NCBI GenBank assembly: GCA_039033415.1 | Contig: JBCCCR010000002.1 | Coordinates: forward strand, 102,581 to 166,580 | Direction: 5' to 3' | From: Pseudomonadota bacterium | Lineage (GTDB): Bacteria > Pseudomonadota > Gammaproteobacteria > Xanthomonadales > SZUA-38 | DNA length: 64,000 nucleotides | In this document: piece by piece, positions 36,246-45,358 of the stretch | Layout: each line of letters opens with the position of its first letter | Numbering within the stretch: position 1 is the stretch's first letter | The notes under the pieces: generated by a model | Told to the model about the DNA's origin: nothing | Databases searched by the model: none | The model's input: the letters and a program-made list of their open reading frames with translations, nothing else | Program-made: the position numbers and the translations under genes

Positions 36246-39200
36246 TCAGGCGACGGAAGTCATGCGGGCGACCGTTCGGTCCTCGAGGCTGAGCTCCGCC
36301 CCGGTAGAGCTGTCGAGAATAACCTTGCCGCTGTCGACCAAACGCGGCAGGTTTTCCTTCATGTCCACAAGGTCTTTTTGGGTGAGCAGCGAAGAGCCGC
36401 GGATGCTGACCCAGGCGTCTCGTCCGTTGTTTTTCGCCAGGTAAGCAGCGACATCCGAAGCGGCGACAACCTGTTCCCAACCCACGAGCTCTGGATCGCT
36501 TTCGACGAAAGGCATGGCCGTAGCGCCGACGGAGCCCGACAGTGTCGCCGTATCGCCGCTGGGCAGCAGATAGGGGGTATTACAAATCGTCGCTCGCACC
36601 TTTTCTGCCAGCGTCTCAATGCCCGCGAAGGTATCGGAATAGCCGAACAGGAGGAACTCATCGCCACCCCAGCGGACCGGCGCGTCGGACGCCCGGCAGC
36701 ACGCGCTCAGGCGGTCGGATACGGCCTTGAGCACCTGGTCTCCGGCTTCGTGCCCGAAGCGATCGTTGATGGGCTTGAAGCCGTCGAGGTCTACCATGAT
36801 GACAAAGAGCAGCCGCCCCTGCGTTGACGTGGACTCCGCTGCCGCCTCGTCATGCGGATGGTTCTGGCGCCTGAGCCGAGACAGATCCGTTTCGATGAAC
36901 CGATGGACAAAGCGCCGGTTGCGCAGCCCGGTTAGCTGATCGGTAAAGCTCGCGTCTTCGATCTGCCGGTTGAGGGATATGAGCTCCTCGTTGCGTGCGG
37001 CCAGCTCGCTGGTGCGCTCGCTAACGATCTGTTCCAGGTGTAGTCGTCGCGAGACCTCCTGCTGTTTCTGACGCTTCTGGTTACGGATGAATAGCGCCAG
37101 AGTGAGGACTACGACGGTGACGTAGAGGGCATACGCCAGCGGGGTCAGCCAGGGCGGCGGACTGACGGTCAGCATGACCGACGCCCCCTCCTGATTCCAG
37201 ATGCCGTTGCTGTTGGAGGCCTGCACCTGGAACGTATAGTTGCCCGGCGAGACGTTAGAGTAGATCGCGGTTCGCATCTCCGTCGATTCGTTCCACTCGT
37301 TGTCATAGCCTTGGAGCCGGTAGCGGTAGGCGTTCTTGTCGGGAGATACATAGTCGAGCGCCACAAAATCGAAGGCGACGAACGGGTCCCGATAGGATAG
37401 CTCGACCTGCGGCAGCTCGGCGGCGCCCGACCTTGCCAGCCGCTCGGTCCGCGAGCGTGCGACCAGATCAATCGCCGGTGGATGGGGGTTAAACGGCAGG
37501 TTGCGCGGTGAGAAGGCCACGAGGCCTGCGGTGCCGCCGAAGATCAGCCGGCCTGATTGACTGGCCAGGCGCGCGCCCTGGTTGAACTCGTTGTTGCGCA
37601 GACCGTTACTACGATCGAACTTCCGCACGCTCTGGCGTCTGGGGTCAAAGCCAAAGAGGCCACGGCTGCTGCTCAACCAGAGCCGGCCATCTCCGCCTTC
37701 GGCGATGCCGTAAATTCCCGACGCCAAACCGTCCGCCAGGCCAAAGCGCTGGAACTTCGGCAAACCCGCCGCCCGATCTCGGAGTGTCCAGCGAAGCAGG
37801 CCCTGCGCCATGGTGCCAATCCACATATCCCCGTCCGGGGAGAAATGGATAGCCCAGGGGGTTCCGCTGACGGGGTCGACACCCTCGTTGGTTGCGTATT
37901 CCTCGATATCGAAACGTTGGACCTGGCCGCTGGCCAGATCGAGACGGTTCAGGCCGTGGCTTTCCGTGCCCACCCAGAGCAAGCCCTCGGAATCCTGAGC
38001 CATGGTCAGCACCCGGTTGCTGCTGATCGATTGCGGGTCGTCGCTGGCATGCTGGAATCGCTCAAAGACGGGTTCGCCGGTTTCGATGCTCATGCGATTC
38101 AGACCGCCTTCCCAGATACCGATCCAGAGACTGCCGGCGCGATCGCTAAACAGGCTGGTCACCGCATTGCCGCTGAGTGACCGCGGGTTCTCCGGGTCCG
38201 AGCGGTAGCAGGTGAAAAAGTCATCACTCGTGAGCTCGCAAAGGCCGCCGGTGCGGGTTCCAGCCCACACGGTGCCGCTTCGATCGACGTGGACGGCCAT
38301 CACCCGATCATCGCCGAGGCTGTTGGGATCATCGGGCCGGTGTCGATAGTGGCGAGCGTCACCGGTGTCGAGATTAATCCGGGAAAGACCGCCGCCATAG
38401 GTTGCGACCCACACCGTGCCGTCGACCTCCTCGGCGATGTTGGTCACGATGTCGGCATTGAGGAACCCGCCTTCGGTCCCGTACTGCGCAAACGTGTCGC
38501 TGACGTAGTTCCACACGCTCACGCCTCCGTGAGTTGCAACCCACAGAACACCGGACGCGTCCTGCATGATTGCGTTGATGCGATCGTTGGTGATGCTATA
38601 CCGGTTCGCCGGGTCGCGTTTATAGGTCAGAAAAGCGGCCATCGACGGTCGCCATTCCGCCAGGCCAGACTCCGTACCCACCCAAAGCGTGCCGGCGCTG
38701 TCCTGGAAAATCGCCGGGACCTGGCCTGCACCGATGCTGTTAGGGTCGTTATCGTCGTGCTGGAAGCGATCGAACTGCTGAGTATCGGGGTTGAAGCGAC
38801 TGATGCCGCGCTCGCTGGTGCCGACCCACAGCCGGCCTTCTGAGTCTTCAAACAGAGAACGAATCTCATTGTGACCAAGGCTCGTCGAATCCTCTGGGTC
38901 GTGGACAAACCGCGTGAACGACCCGGTGTCGCGATTCAGGCGAGCCAGTCCTCCGCCGTCGGTCCCCACCCAAAGGTATCCACGACGATCTTCCGCCATG
39001 GCTATCACCCTGTCGTCGGGCAGCGAATCGAAACGCTCGGGGTCGTTGCGGTAATAGCGAATGTCGCTCCCATCACGCTCGATGCCGACCAGCCCGATAG
39101 CGACCGTGCCGACCCAGATCCGTCCGTTGCTGTCCTCCATCACATCCCGGATCCGAGCAAAGGCGAGCTGTCCACCAAAAGGCGTTCGATCAAAGGAGTC

Positions 39201-39569
39201 GGTGGCCGAATCGTAGCGATTAAGGCCGCGCCCCGAGCCGACCCAGAGCTCACCGTCACTGTCCACCATCAGCGCCCGGAGAAAATTGTCGCTTAGAGAT
39301 CGAGGGTCATCGGGCCGGTGTTCGTAAACCTTCACCTCGTGGCCGTCGTAGCGATTAAGACCCGACTGGGTCGCAAACCAGATGTAGCCCCGTCCATCCT
39401 GCACAACGTCGTTTACGAACTCGCTCGACAGCCCGTCTTCGGTAGACAGATTGGCAAACCGGATGTTGCGAGCCGCCGACTCGAGCGTCAGCGCCGCGCT
39501 GTAGCTGCTGACCAGCAGCGCAACCAAAGCAAGACCGGCACGAAGGCCGGCGCGGGAGGGAGCGTTCAT
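36246..39569 (-). CDS. Membrane diguanylate cyclase with periplasmic two-component propeller sensor
   Basis: 1107 residues from ATG 39569 (CAGGAGA upstream), overlapping the preceding gene stop by four bases. After a signal sequence come about 14 Reg_prop repeats (for example GRLWVGTSERGISRFNPDT) forming two seven-bladed propellers. A Y_Y_Y domain ends near residue 800, followed by one membrane helix (YALYVTVVVLTLALFI), a coiled coil and a GGDEF domain. The active site GGDEF is intact at residues 968-972, and an inhibitory I-site RASD sits five residues before it. The protein should make c-di-GMP in the cytoplasm in response to a periplasmic ligand, perhaps a polysaccharide as in hybrid two-component relatives. 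It is the last gene of a three-gene signalling operon. Confidence 0.92.
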   Translation of the reverse strand: MNAPSRAGLRAGLALVALLVSSYSAALTLESAARNIRFANLSTEDGLSSEFVNDVVQDGRGYIWFATQSGLNRYDGHEVKVYEHRPDDPRSLSDNFLRALMVDSDGELWVGSGRGLNRYDSATDSFDRTPFGGQLAFARIRDVMEDSNGRIWVGTVAIGLVGIERDGSDIRYYRNDPERFDSLPDDRVIAMAEDRRGYLWVGTDGGGLARLNRDTGSFTRFVHDPEDSTSLGHNEIRSLFEDSEGRLWVGTSERGISRFNPDTQQFDRFQHDDNDPNSIGAGQVPAIFQDSAGTLWVGTESGLAEWRPSMAAFLTYKRDPANRYSITNDRINAIMQDASGVLWVATHGGVSVWNYVSDTFAQYGTEGGFLNADIVTNIAEEVDGTVWVATYGGGLSRINLDTGDARHYRHRPDDPNSLGDDRVMAVHVDRSGTVWAGTRTGGLCELTSDDFFTCYRSDPENPRSLSGNAVTSLFSDRAGSLWIGIWEGGLNRMSIETGEPVFERFQHASDDPQSISSNRVLTMAQDSEGLLWVGTESHGLNRLDLASGQVQRFDIEEYATNEGVDPVSGTPWAIHFSPDGDMWIGTMAQGLLRWTLRDRAAGLPKFQRFGLADGLASGIYGIAEGGDGRLWLSSSRGLFGFDPRRQSVRKFDRSNGLRNNEFNQGARLASQSGRLIFGGTAGLVAFSPRNLPFNPHPPAIDLVARSRTERLARSGAAELPQVELSYRDPFVAFDFVALDYVSPDKNAYRYRLQGYDNEWNESTEMRTAIYSNVSPGNYTFQVQASNSNGIWNQEGASVMLTVSPPPWLTPLAYALYVTVVVLTLALFIRNQKRQKQQEVSRRLHLEQIVSERTSELAARNEELISLNRQIEDASFTDQLTGLRNRRFVHRFIETDLSRLRRQNHPHDEAAAESTSTQGRLLFVIMVDLDGFKPINDRFGHEAGDQVLKAVSDRLSACCRASDAPVRWGGDEFLLFGYSDTFAGIETLAEKVRATICNTPYLLPSGDTATLSGSVGATAMPFVESDPELVGWEQVVAASDVAAYLAKNNGRDAWVSIRGSSLLTQKDLVDMKENLPRLVDSGKVILDSSTGAELSLEDRTVARMTSVA

Positions 39570-42500
39570 GATCGATTCTCCTGATCGGCCAGCCAACGCT
39601 TGTAGGTCATGGGCGTCACGCCCATCAGCGAAGCGGCGGCGGCGGTGCGGCCACCCACCTTGGATCTGACACAGCGCAAGAGCGTGTGTCTTGAGCGATC
39701 CAGCAGGTTTCCGTCTTCCCCTTCTTTCTGACCCCCTTTCTCCACAACCTTACGGATCAGCGGTCTGACGGTTGCCCAGCTGTCCGAACGAACCTGAACA
39801 CCGTTGGCGGCGTCAGCGCTCGCTTTCTCAAGCTGTCTTCGAAAGGTGGACTCGGGCACCTGAACCAGCTGCGCGGCCTGGCGGGCAACGCTGCCGCAGA
39901 CCTCGTTCGCGTGCAGGATCAGGTCCTCGCTGAGCCACCGACCCAGCGGCGCCGGTCGACGTTCGTTGTTGGCCACCGCGAGCTCTACCTGACGCTCCAG
40001 CTCCTGCTGCAGCGAATGCCACGGGTCACCGGCCGGTATTGGAGCCGCGGCGGTTGGCGCTATGTGGGTCGGTGCGGGTTCGGCTGCTGGCTGGGCGGCC
40101 GCCAGGGCAGGCACTTTGGGAAGCACCACCGAGGGCTGTACCGGTAACGGCTCTGGTGAAGCGGAGGGGGCCGGCGCAACCGACAGCGTGCCGCTGGCCT
40201 GGAGGTCGATACTCGCTGCGTCCAGCGTGCCCGAATGGTGCGTCAGCACCGCGCGCAGGATGGTGTTCTGCAGCTCACGTACGTTCCCTGGCCAGTGGTG
40301 CTGGCGAAGCTTCTGCGCCACGTCTGCGGCCAGCTCGTGCACCGGTTTGCCGTTCTGCGCCGCAAACTTTTCCATGAAGTAATGCGCTAGGGGCAGGATG
40401 TCGTCCGGCCGCTCTCGGAGCGGCGGGGCGTCCACGGCGATCACCCGCAATCGGTAGTAGAGATCCGCGCGAAAACGCCCGGCCACCACCTCCTTGTCCA
40501 GCTCCCGGTTTGTCGCGGCGACGATACGAACATCGACGCTGCGGGTCTTGGCGCTACCGACCGGCGAGAATTGTTTTTCCTGTACAAATCGCAGGAGCTT
40601 GGCCTGAATGGCCAGGGGCAGCTCGCCAATTTCATCCAGGAACAGCGTGCCGCCTTCCGCGCGCGCTATGTGGCCTTCGGAGGCACGGTCTGCGCCCGTA
40701 TAGGCACCCTTGGTGTGGCCAAACAGCTCCGCCTCCAGCAGCGATGCCGCCACGGCGCCGCAGTCAAACACGACAAACGGCTCATCCCGACGATTGCTCA
40801 GCTCGTGTACCGACTGTGCCAATACCTCTTTACCCGTGCCGCTTTCGCCGATGATCAGGACCGTTGCGTCGGTGGGCGCCACGCGGCTGAGCAGCTGGAG
40901 TATGTCGTGCATTGCATCCGACTGATAAACCAGCTTGCTGTGGTTCAACGCCTTGCGCAGACCCTGCACCTCCCGACGGAGGCTGCGGCTTTCGCGATCT
41001 TTTTCTTCGATCTGGCGCGACGCCAGCTCGGCACGGTCGATGGCCACCGCCATCTGGGAGGCGAGCGCATTGAGGAACACGACGTCGGAAGAATCGATTT
41101 TGAGCGTGTCCGCCCGGCCGTCCATAAACAGGCAGCCGAGATTTTGATTGTTGGATACCAGCGGTACCGCGTAGGCCGCCGCGCCGGATCCGTTGGGCAA
41201 AGAGCGGGCAACCTGACCGGTTTCGATCGCGTCGGCAACCAGCTTTACGCTGCGCTCGTTAAGCCGCAGCGGCCGACCGGCAACCCGATTATCCGGAGCC
41301 GTTTCGTCACGCAAACTGCTCGCCATGGTTTCGAACCCTTCTTCGCCACGTTGCAGCAGTCCGAGCCGGTCGGGCCGGAACGCCACCGCGAGCCGGTCGA
41401 CAAAAGCAGCAGCAATCGCTGACGGTTCATTTTGGGTCGACACAAGGGCCACCGTGTCCCAAAGCAGCAGCATGTTGCGGTAGTCTTTTTCCGTGTCAGC
41501 CGCAAAGATCCCGGTCAAAGGATTCATGGCGGCACGCTCATGGTCCTCCAGCTTGAGACCGGTGACGCGGCTCTGGGCACCGCCGGACAGGCGCGCGCTG
41601 TTGAGCGCGGCGTCAGCGCCGTCACACAGCATACGTTCCAGGTCGTCGAAATTTTCCAGATCGTCAGGCAGCGCTACCGCCGCTCCCACGCTGAAGGTCA
41701 GCGGCAGGTCGTCATCGAGATAGCCGTGAGAGGAGAGCTCCCGCCGAACCTTTTCAGCGGTGACGCGCGACTGATCCAGGTCGGTCGCCGGCAGGACCGC
41801 GGCAAACACGGCGCCGCTGTAGCGGAACAGTCCATCGGTAGACCGGAGCGTCGATTCAAGGCTGCCGGCTATTTCCCGAATCGCTGCATCCCCACGGCCC
41901 CGGCCGTGCCGGCAGTTGATCATGGCAAAATCATCGGGGTTGATCAGCATCAGCGAGATCGCCCGGCTGCTGCTGCGCATAGCGCTGATCGCGCGGCGGA
42001 GAAAAACCTGCATGTGGGTGCGACCAGGTAAACGGCTCACCGGGTCCAACGTCAGGCTCGACAGGTAATAGACACTCCAGGCCATGCGAAAACACACGCC
42101 GGTCAACATCTCCAGCGCCGCCTCGGTACTCGCACCGTCCTCGATATCGTGCTTCAGCTCGGCCACCAGGCGAGCCACCTGCTTGGCGTCGCGCATGCCG
42201 ATCCAGAGCGCGCCATCACAGGGTGGTGCGGTACGAACCACCGGATCCTGGCGACGCTCACCGCTTTCGCGGCGGGCCGAGATGGGCTGTGGTAGCAGAC
42301 GTCGGAAAGAAACCCGCAGGAGCGTACCGCCGGCTTCGGCGCTCGCAAACTCCGTTACCGGGTTTTCGTCGGGCTCGGTGCTCAGATGGCTTGAGACAAA
42401 TTGCCAGGCGGCATCCTCGTCGATCAGCTCCGGCAAGGCCTCCGCATCGCCGGCGTTTGCCAGAAATAGGGATCGGCGCTCCAGGGGCTCCAGGTGCAGC

Positions 42501-42577
42501 GCCAGCGTCGCCTGGCGGGCGCTGGCCAGGTGGCGGAAAACGTCGAGGAACTCGAGCAGTAGATCAGGTTGCTGCAT
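39566..42577 (-). CDS. Sigma-54 activator with degenerate GGDEF, GAF and two C-terminal Fis-type HTHs
   Basis: 1003 residues. Order: an N-terminal region (1-165) without clear homology; a GGDEF-like fold (~180-340) whose motif is SGAVF and therefore inactive; a GAF-like domain (~360-520); a short coiled coil; and an AAA+ sigma-54 interaction domain. The AAA+ domain has Walker A GESGTGKE (577-584), GAYTGA loop near 625, Walker B GGTLFLDEIGE and WPGNVRELQN. After a Pro/Ala linker come two HTH candidates, RQAAQLVQVPESTFRRQLEK and a final AAAASLMGVTPMTYKRWL. It should activate sigma-54 promoters. The HDOD gene ends 9 bp upstream and the cyclase overlaps its stop. Confidence 0.9.
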   Translation of the reverse strand: MQQPDLLLEFLDVFRHLASARQATLALHLEPLERRSLFLANAGDAEALPELIDEDAAWQFVSSHLSTEPDENPVTEFASAEAGGTLLRVSFRRLLPQPISARRESGERRQDPVVRTAPPCDGALWIGMRDAKQVARLVAELKHDIEDGASTEAALEMLTGVCFRMAWSVYYLSSLTLDPVSRLPGRTHMQVFLRRAISAMRSSSRAISLMLINPDDFAMINCRHGRGRGDAAIREIAGSLESTLRSTDGLFRYSGAVFAAVLPATDLDQSRVTAEKVRRELSSHGYLDDDLPLTFSVGAAVALPDDLENFDDLERMLCDGADAALNSARLSGGAQSRVTGLKLEDHERAAMNPLTGIFAADTEKDYRNMLLLWDTVALVSTQNEPSAIAAAFVDRLAVAFRPDRLGLLQRGEEGFETMASSLRDETAPDNRVAGRPLRLNERSVKLVADAIETGQVARSLPNGSGAAAYAVPLVSNNQNLGCLFMDGRADTLKIDSSDVVFLNALASQMAVAIDRAELASRQIEEKDRESRSLRREVQGLRKALNHSKLVYQSDAMHDILQLLSRVAPTDATVLIIGESGTGKEVLAQSVHELSNRRDEPFVVFDCGAVAASLLEAELFGHTKGAYTGADRASEGHIARAEGGTLFLDEIGELPLAIQAKLLRFVQEKQFSPVGSAKTRSVDVRIVAATNRELDKEVVAGRFRADLYYRLRVIAVDAPPLRERPDDILPLAHYFMEKFAAQNGKPVHELAADVAQKLRQHHWPGNVRELQNTILRAVLTHHSGTLDAASIDLQASGTLSVAPAPSASPEPLPVQPSVVLPKVPALAAAQPAAEPAPTHIAPTAAAPIPAGDPWHSLQQELERQVELAVANNERRPAPLGRWLSEDLILHANEVCGSVARQAAQLVQVPESTFRRQLEKASADAANGVQVRSDSWATVRPLIRKVVEKGGQKEGEDGNLLDRSRHTLLRCVRSKVGGRTAAAASLMGVTPMTYKRWLADQENRS

Positions 42578-42586
42578 CGCAGTCCC

Positions 42587-43744
42587 CTAGCCTTGGGCCG
42601 CCAGGCCGTCACGAGCCTCGATCCAGCTCGCCAGACTCTCGCGGGACACCTCACCCAGCGCGGGCGGCAACGCGTCCGGCTCCGGGCTACCGTTGCGGCT
42701 CAGCAGCCACTCGGCGGCCAGCACCGATCGCGAAACAATCGTAAGTGGTTCGTTGAACGACTCCGCATGGCTGGCGGCGACAGCGTCCACCACCGGGTCC
42801 GGCAAATTCCAGAGCGTCAGCACCATCGAACCCAGCTCACCGTGGGAGATACCAAAATTTTCGCGTTCCAGCCGAGCCAATTCACTTTCATCGCCCGCAC
42901 AATCGGCCCACATGGGTTGGTAGGTGGCGGATTCATTCTGAAACAGGACGATCAGGCCGATGTCATGCAGCAGCCCAGCCAAAAAACTGTGGCTCGCGTT
43001 TGCGCTCGAGCCTTCCTCCAGCCGGCAAATGGCGCGAGCCAGCATGGATACTTCAAAAGAATGGTTCCACAGCATGTCCAGGCGCAGGCCCGGCGGCGGC
43101 ATGCCGGAAAACAGGTGGGCCGCGAGGACAAGCCCGAGCAGCGTTTCAGCGCCCATCAGGGTGATCGCATCAGCCAGATCCCCTACGGTGCCTGGCCGGG
43201 CGTAAAAACCTGAGTTGGCAATTTTGAGCGTTCGGGCGACCAGCGCCGGGTCTCGACCAGCAATTTCCGCCATCTTGGCCGCCGTCCCAGCCGCGCTGTC
43301 CAGCTGCTCGCGGATATCGAAGTACAGTACCGGAGGCGAAGGCACTTCCTGGAACCGAGAGATGATGCGCTGCAGCTTTTTGTGTTGAGAGGAGTGCGAG
43401 GAAACCTTGGCTGCTGCGCGCAGGCTCATGTGGAGATCACCCAGATCAGCACCCCCCGCCAGAATCTGGTGGGCTCCTTTGACTCGGACGGCGGGCGATT
43501 CGGACAGCGCGAGTCGAATGGCGCCCGGCGTGGTGCTTCCCACCTCTGAGAACAGCGACTCACATTCGTCGACATCCCCGAGGCGAGCCAGAACAATATC
43601 GCTGGTGCGGTTTTTGAGCTGAGCGAGGGCACCGGACCCGTTGACGCTGTGGAGAATTGACCAGTCGGGCTCGCGCGCGCCGACAAACCGCTGAATGTTC
43701 AGCAGCGCCTCGTCGCGTTCTCCCACCAGCAGTAAGTCAGTCAC
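42587..43744 (-). CDS. HDOD-domain protein with N-terminal pseudo-receiver
   Basis: 385 residues from GTG 43744 with GGGGA upstream; a TTG at 43759 would overlap that site. Residues ~1-115 look like a receiver fold without a clear phospho-Asp (DLLLVGERDEALLNIQRF, IVLARLGDVD). Residues ~130-335 are an HDOD domain (PVLYFDIREQLDSAAGTAAKMAEI, LKIANSGFYARPGTVGDLADAITLMG). HDOD resembles HD phosphohydrolases but usually lacks catalysis and acts as a signalling scaffold; here FLAGLLHDIGLIVL retains an HD pair. It is the first gene of the operon with the sigma-54 activator and the diguanylate cyclase. Confidence 0.9.
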   Translation of the reverse strand: MTDLLLVGERDEALLNIQRFVGAREPDWSILHSVNGSGALAQLKNRTSDIVLARLGDVDECESLFSEVGSTTPGAIRLALSESPAVRVKGAHQILAGGADLGDLHMSLRAAAKVSSHSSQHKKLQRIISRFQEVPSPPVLYFDIREQLDSAAGTAAKMAEIAGRDPALVARTLKIANSGFYARPGTVGDLADAITLMGAETLLGLVLAAHLFSGMPPPGLRLDMLWNHSFEVSMLARAICRLEEGSSANASHSFLAGLLHDIGLIVLFQNESATYQPMWADCAGDESELARLERENFGISHGELGSMVLTLWNLPDPVVDAVAASHAESFNEPLTIVSRSVLAAEWLLSRNGSPEPDALPPALGEVSRESLASWIEARDGLAAQG

Positions 43745-43813
43745 TCCGATTCCCCACAATTTACTGCGCAGACCGAAATAACGGCGCGCGGTGGCAAAAG
43801 CTTTAGCCAGTAG

Positions 43814-43825
43814 CCAAAATTTTGG
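43814..43825. promoter_or_regulatory. 12-bp palindrome CCAAAATTTTGG in divergent promoter region
   Basis: A perfect 12-bp palindrome 70 bp upstream of the HDOD start and 142 bp upstream of the divergent protease start. It is a single AT-rich site in a GC-rich region. It could be an operator for either gene; no second copy was noticed. Confidence 0.3.
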
Positions 43826-43966
43826 TTGATGGCGCTTTTGACAGCCGGTCAGGTCTCGATTGAGATTCCGGCGAGCAGTCCCGGTGGGCCGCAGTGACGT
43901 TGTTCACAACTTTGGGAGCCATCTTTGGCTAGGGTTCGGACTTTCGATTAAGCAGCAGAACCTTTG

Positions 43967-45352
43967 ATGAGATTTCGTGTGTCATTTTTGGCGGCTGTCC
44001 TCTTTATGAGCGTTGCGGATAGCGTCAGCGCCCGGCAGGGAGCGCCGCCAATGAGCCAGAGACAGGCGTTGGCGCCGGCCGCAGAATATCGGCTGCCGGC
44101 GCTCGCCGAAGAGGTGCACGCATCGCAGGCGAAGACGCTGCTTAAGGTTCCCGATAAAGATGCTGAGCCGCTAGCATTTGCCGTTCCGGTTGCCACCGAC
44201 ATCTCGGTTGCGACCCATGGCACCTGGACCGCTACGCAGGGCGGCCGGCTCTGGCGCCTTACCTTTCGTTCCGATGGCGCCACCGACCTGAACTTTGGCT
44301 TCCGCCGCTTACACCTGCCTCCAGGCGCAACGCTGCACCTGCTGAGCGATACCGACGTGATGCCGGGGTACTACGACGGTGCGTACACGCATCGTGACAA
44401 CCGTCAGCATGGCGAATTCTGGTCGGCACCGATCCCGGGGCCCGTCGCGACGCTGGAACTTTTTGTGCCCGACGGAGCGGAAGATAAGCTGGCGCTGAAC
44501 CTCACCCAGGTTGGCGTCGGTTTCCGCGATGTGTTCAAACTCTATGGCGGGCCGGGCCTGCAGAAACAGGGAGCCTGCAACAATGACGTCGTGTGCCCGG
44601 AAGGAGAGCCCTGGCGCGACCCGATCCGCGCCGTGGCGGCTTACACCGTCCGGGGTATCGATACCTGCACCGGCACGCTGATCATGGACGCGGAGGGCAC
44701 CTTTGCGCCGTTTTTTCTGACCGCGTTTCACTGCGGCGTGACGCCGGGCAACGCCGCCTCGGTGGTCACCATCTGGAATTATGAGTCGCCGAGCTGCGGA
44801 CAGCTTGGCGGTGGCTCCCGACTACAAACGGTGTCCGGCGCCGAGTTCCGCGCCAGCCGGCGCGACACCGACGTGGCGCTGCTCGAGCTCAGCGCAGCGC
44901 CGCCACCGTCGTTCAATCCTTACTGGGCCGGCTGGGACCGATCGGAGGACATCCCGCAGGGGAGCGTGGCGATTCATCACCCGGGCGTCGATGAGAAGGC
45001 GATCAGTTTCAACACCGACCCGCTCAGCTACGGCAATAACTGTATCGCCAACGGCGACAACACCCACTGGGTTGTCGACAACTGGGAGGACGGAACCACC
45101 GAACGTGGCTCCTCGGGCTCGGCGCTGTTTCATCCAGACAATCAAGGTGTCATCGGCTTCTTGTCGGGTGGCACGGCGTCATGTTCGTCTATCACTTTTG
45201 ACTGCTACGGACGTTTTGGGGCGAGCTGGCTTGGGGGGAGCGGGGACAATCAGCGCCTGCAGCCCTGGCTGGATCCGAACAACAGGGGACCGCTTCGCGT
45301 TGCTGGCGGAGATCCGGCGCGCGACGTGTTTCGCGATGGATTCGAAAACTGA
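43967..45352 (+). CDS. Secreted trypsin-like serine protease (lysyl-endopeptidase-like) with FRDGFE tail
   Basis: 461 residues from ATG 43967. A signal peptide (RVSFLAAVLFMSVADSVSA) is followed by a ~190-residue N-terminal beta domain and an S1 chymotrypsin-fold catalytic domain. The triad is His255 (TAFHCG), Asp302 (RDTDVALLEL) and Ser383 (RGSSGSALF). Cys pairs around CNNDVVCPEG and DTCTGTL, and the order of blocks, fit lysyl endopeptidases such as Achromobacter protease I. The protein ends DPARDVFRDGFEN, the clearest copy of the shared C-terminal tail. Likely an extracellular or surface protease made as a proenzyme. Confidence 0.92.
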   Translation: MRFRVSFLAAVLFMSVADSVSARQGAPPMSQRQALAPAAEYRLPALAEEVHASQAKTLLKVPDKDAEPLAFAVPVATDISVATHGTWTATQGGRLWRLTFRSDGATDLNFGFRRLHLPPGATLHLLSDTDVMPGYYDGAYTHRDNRQHGEFWSAPIPGPVATLELFVPDGAEDKLALNLTQVGVGFRDVFKLYGGPGLQKQGACNNDVVCPEGEPWRDPIRAVAAYTVRGIDTCTGTLIMDAEGTFAPFFLTAFHCGVTPGNAASVVTIWNYESPSCGQLGGGSRLQTVSGAEFRASRRDTDVALLELSAAPPPSFNPYWAGWDRSEDIPQGSVAIHHPGVDEKAISFNTDPLSYGNNCIANGDNTHWVVDNWEDGTTERGSSGSALFHPDNQGVIGFLSGGTASCSSITFDCYGRFGASWLGGSGDNQRLQPWLDPNNRGPLRVAGGDPARDVFRDGFEN

Positions 45353-45358
45353 CCCGCC

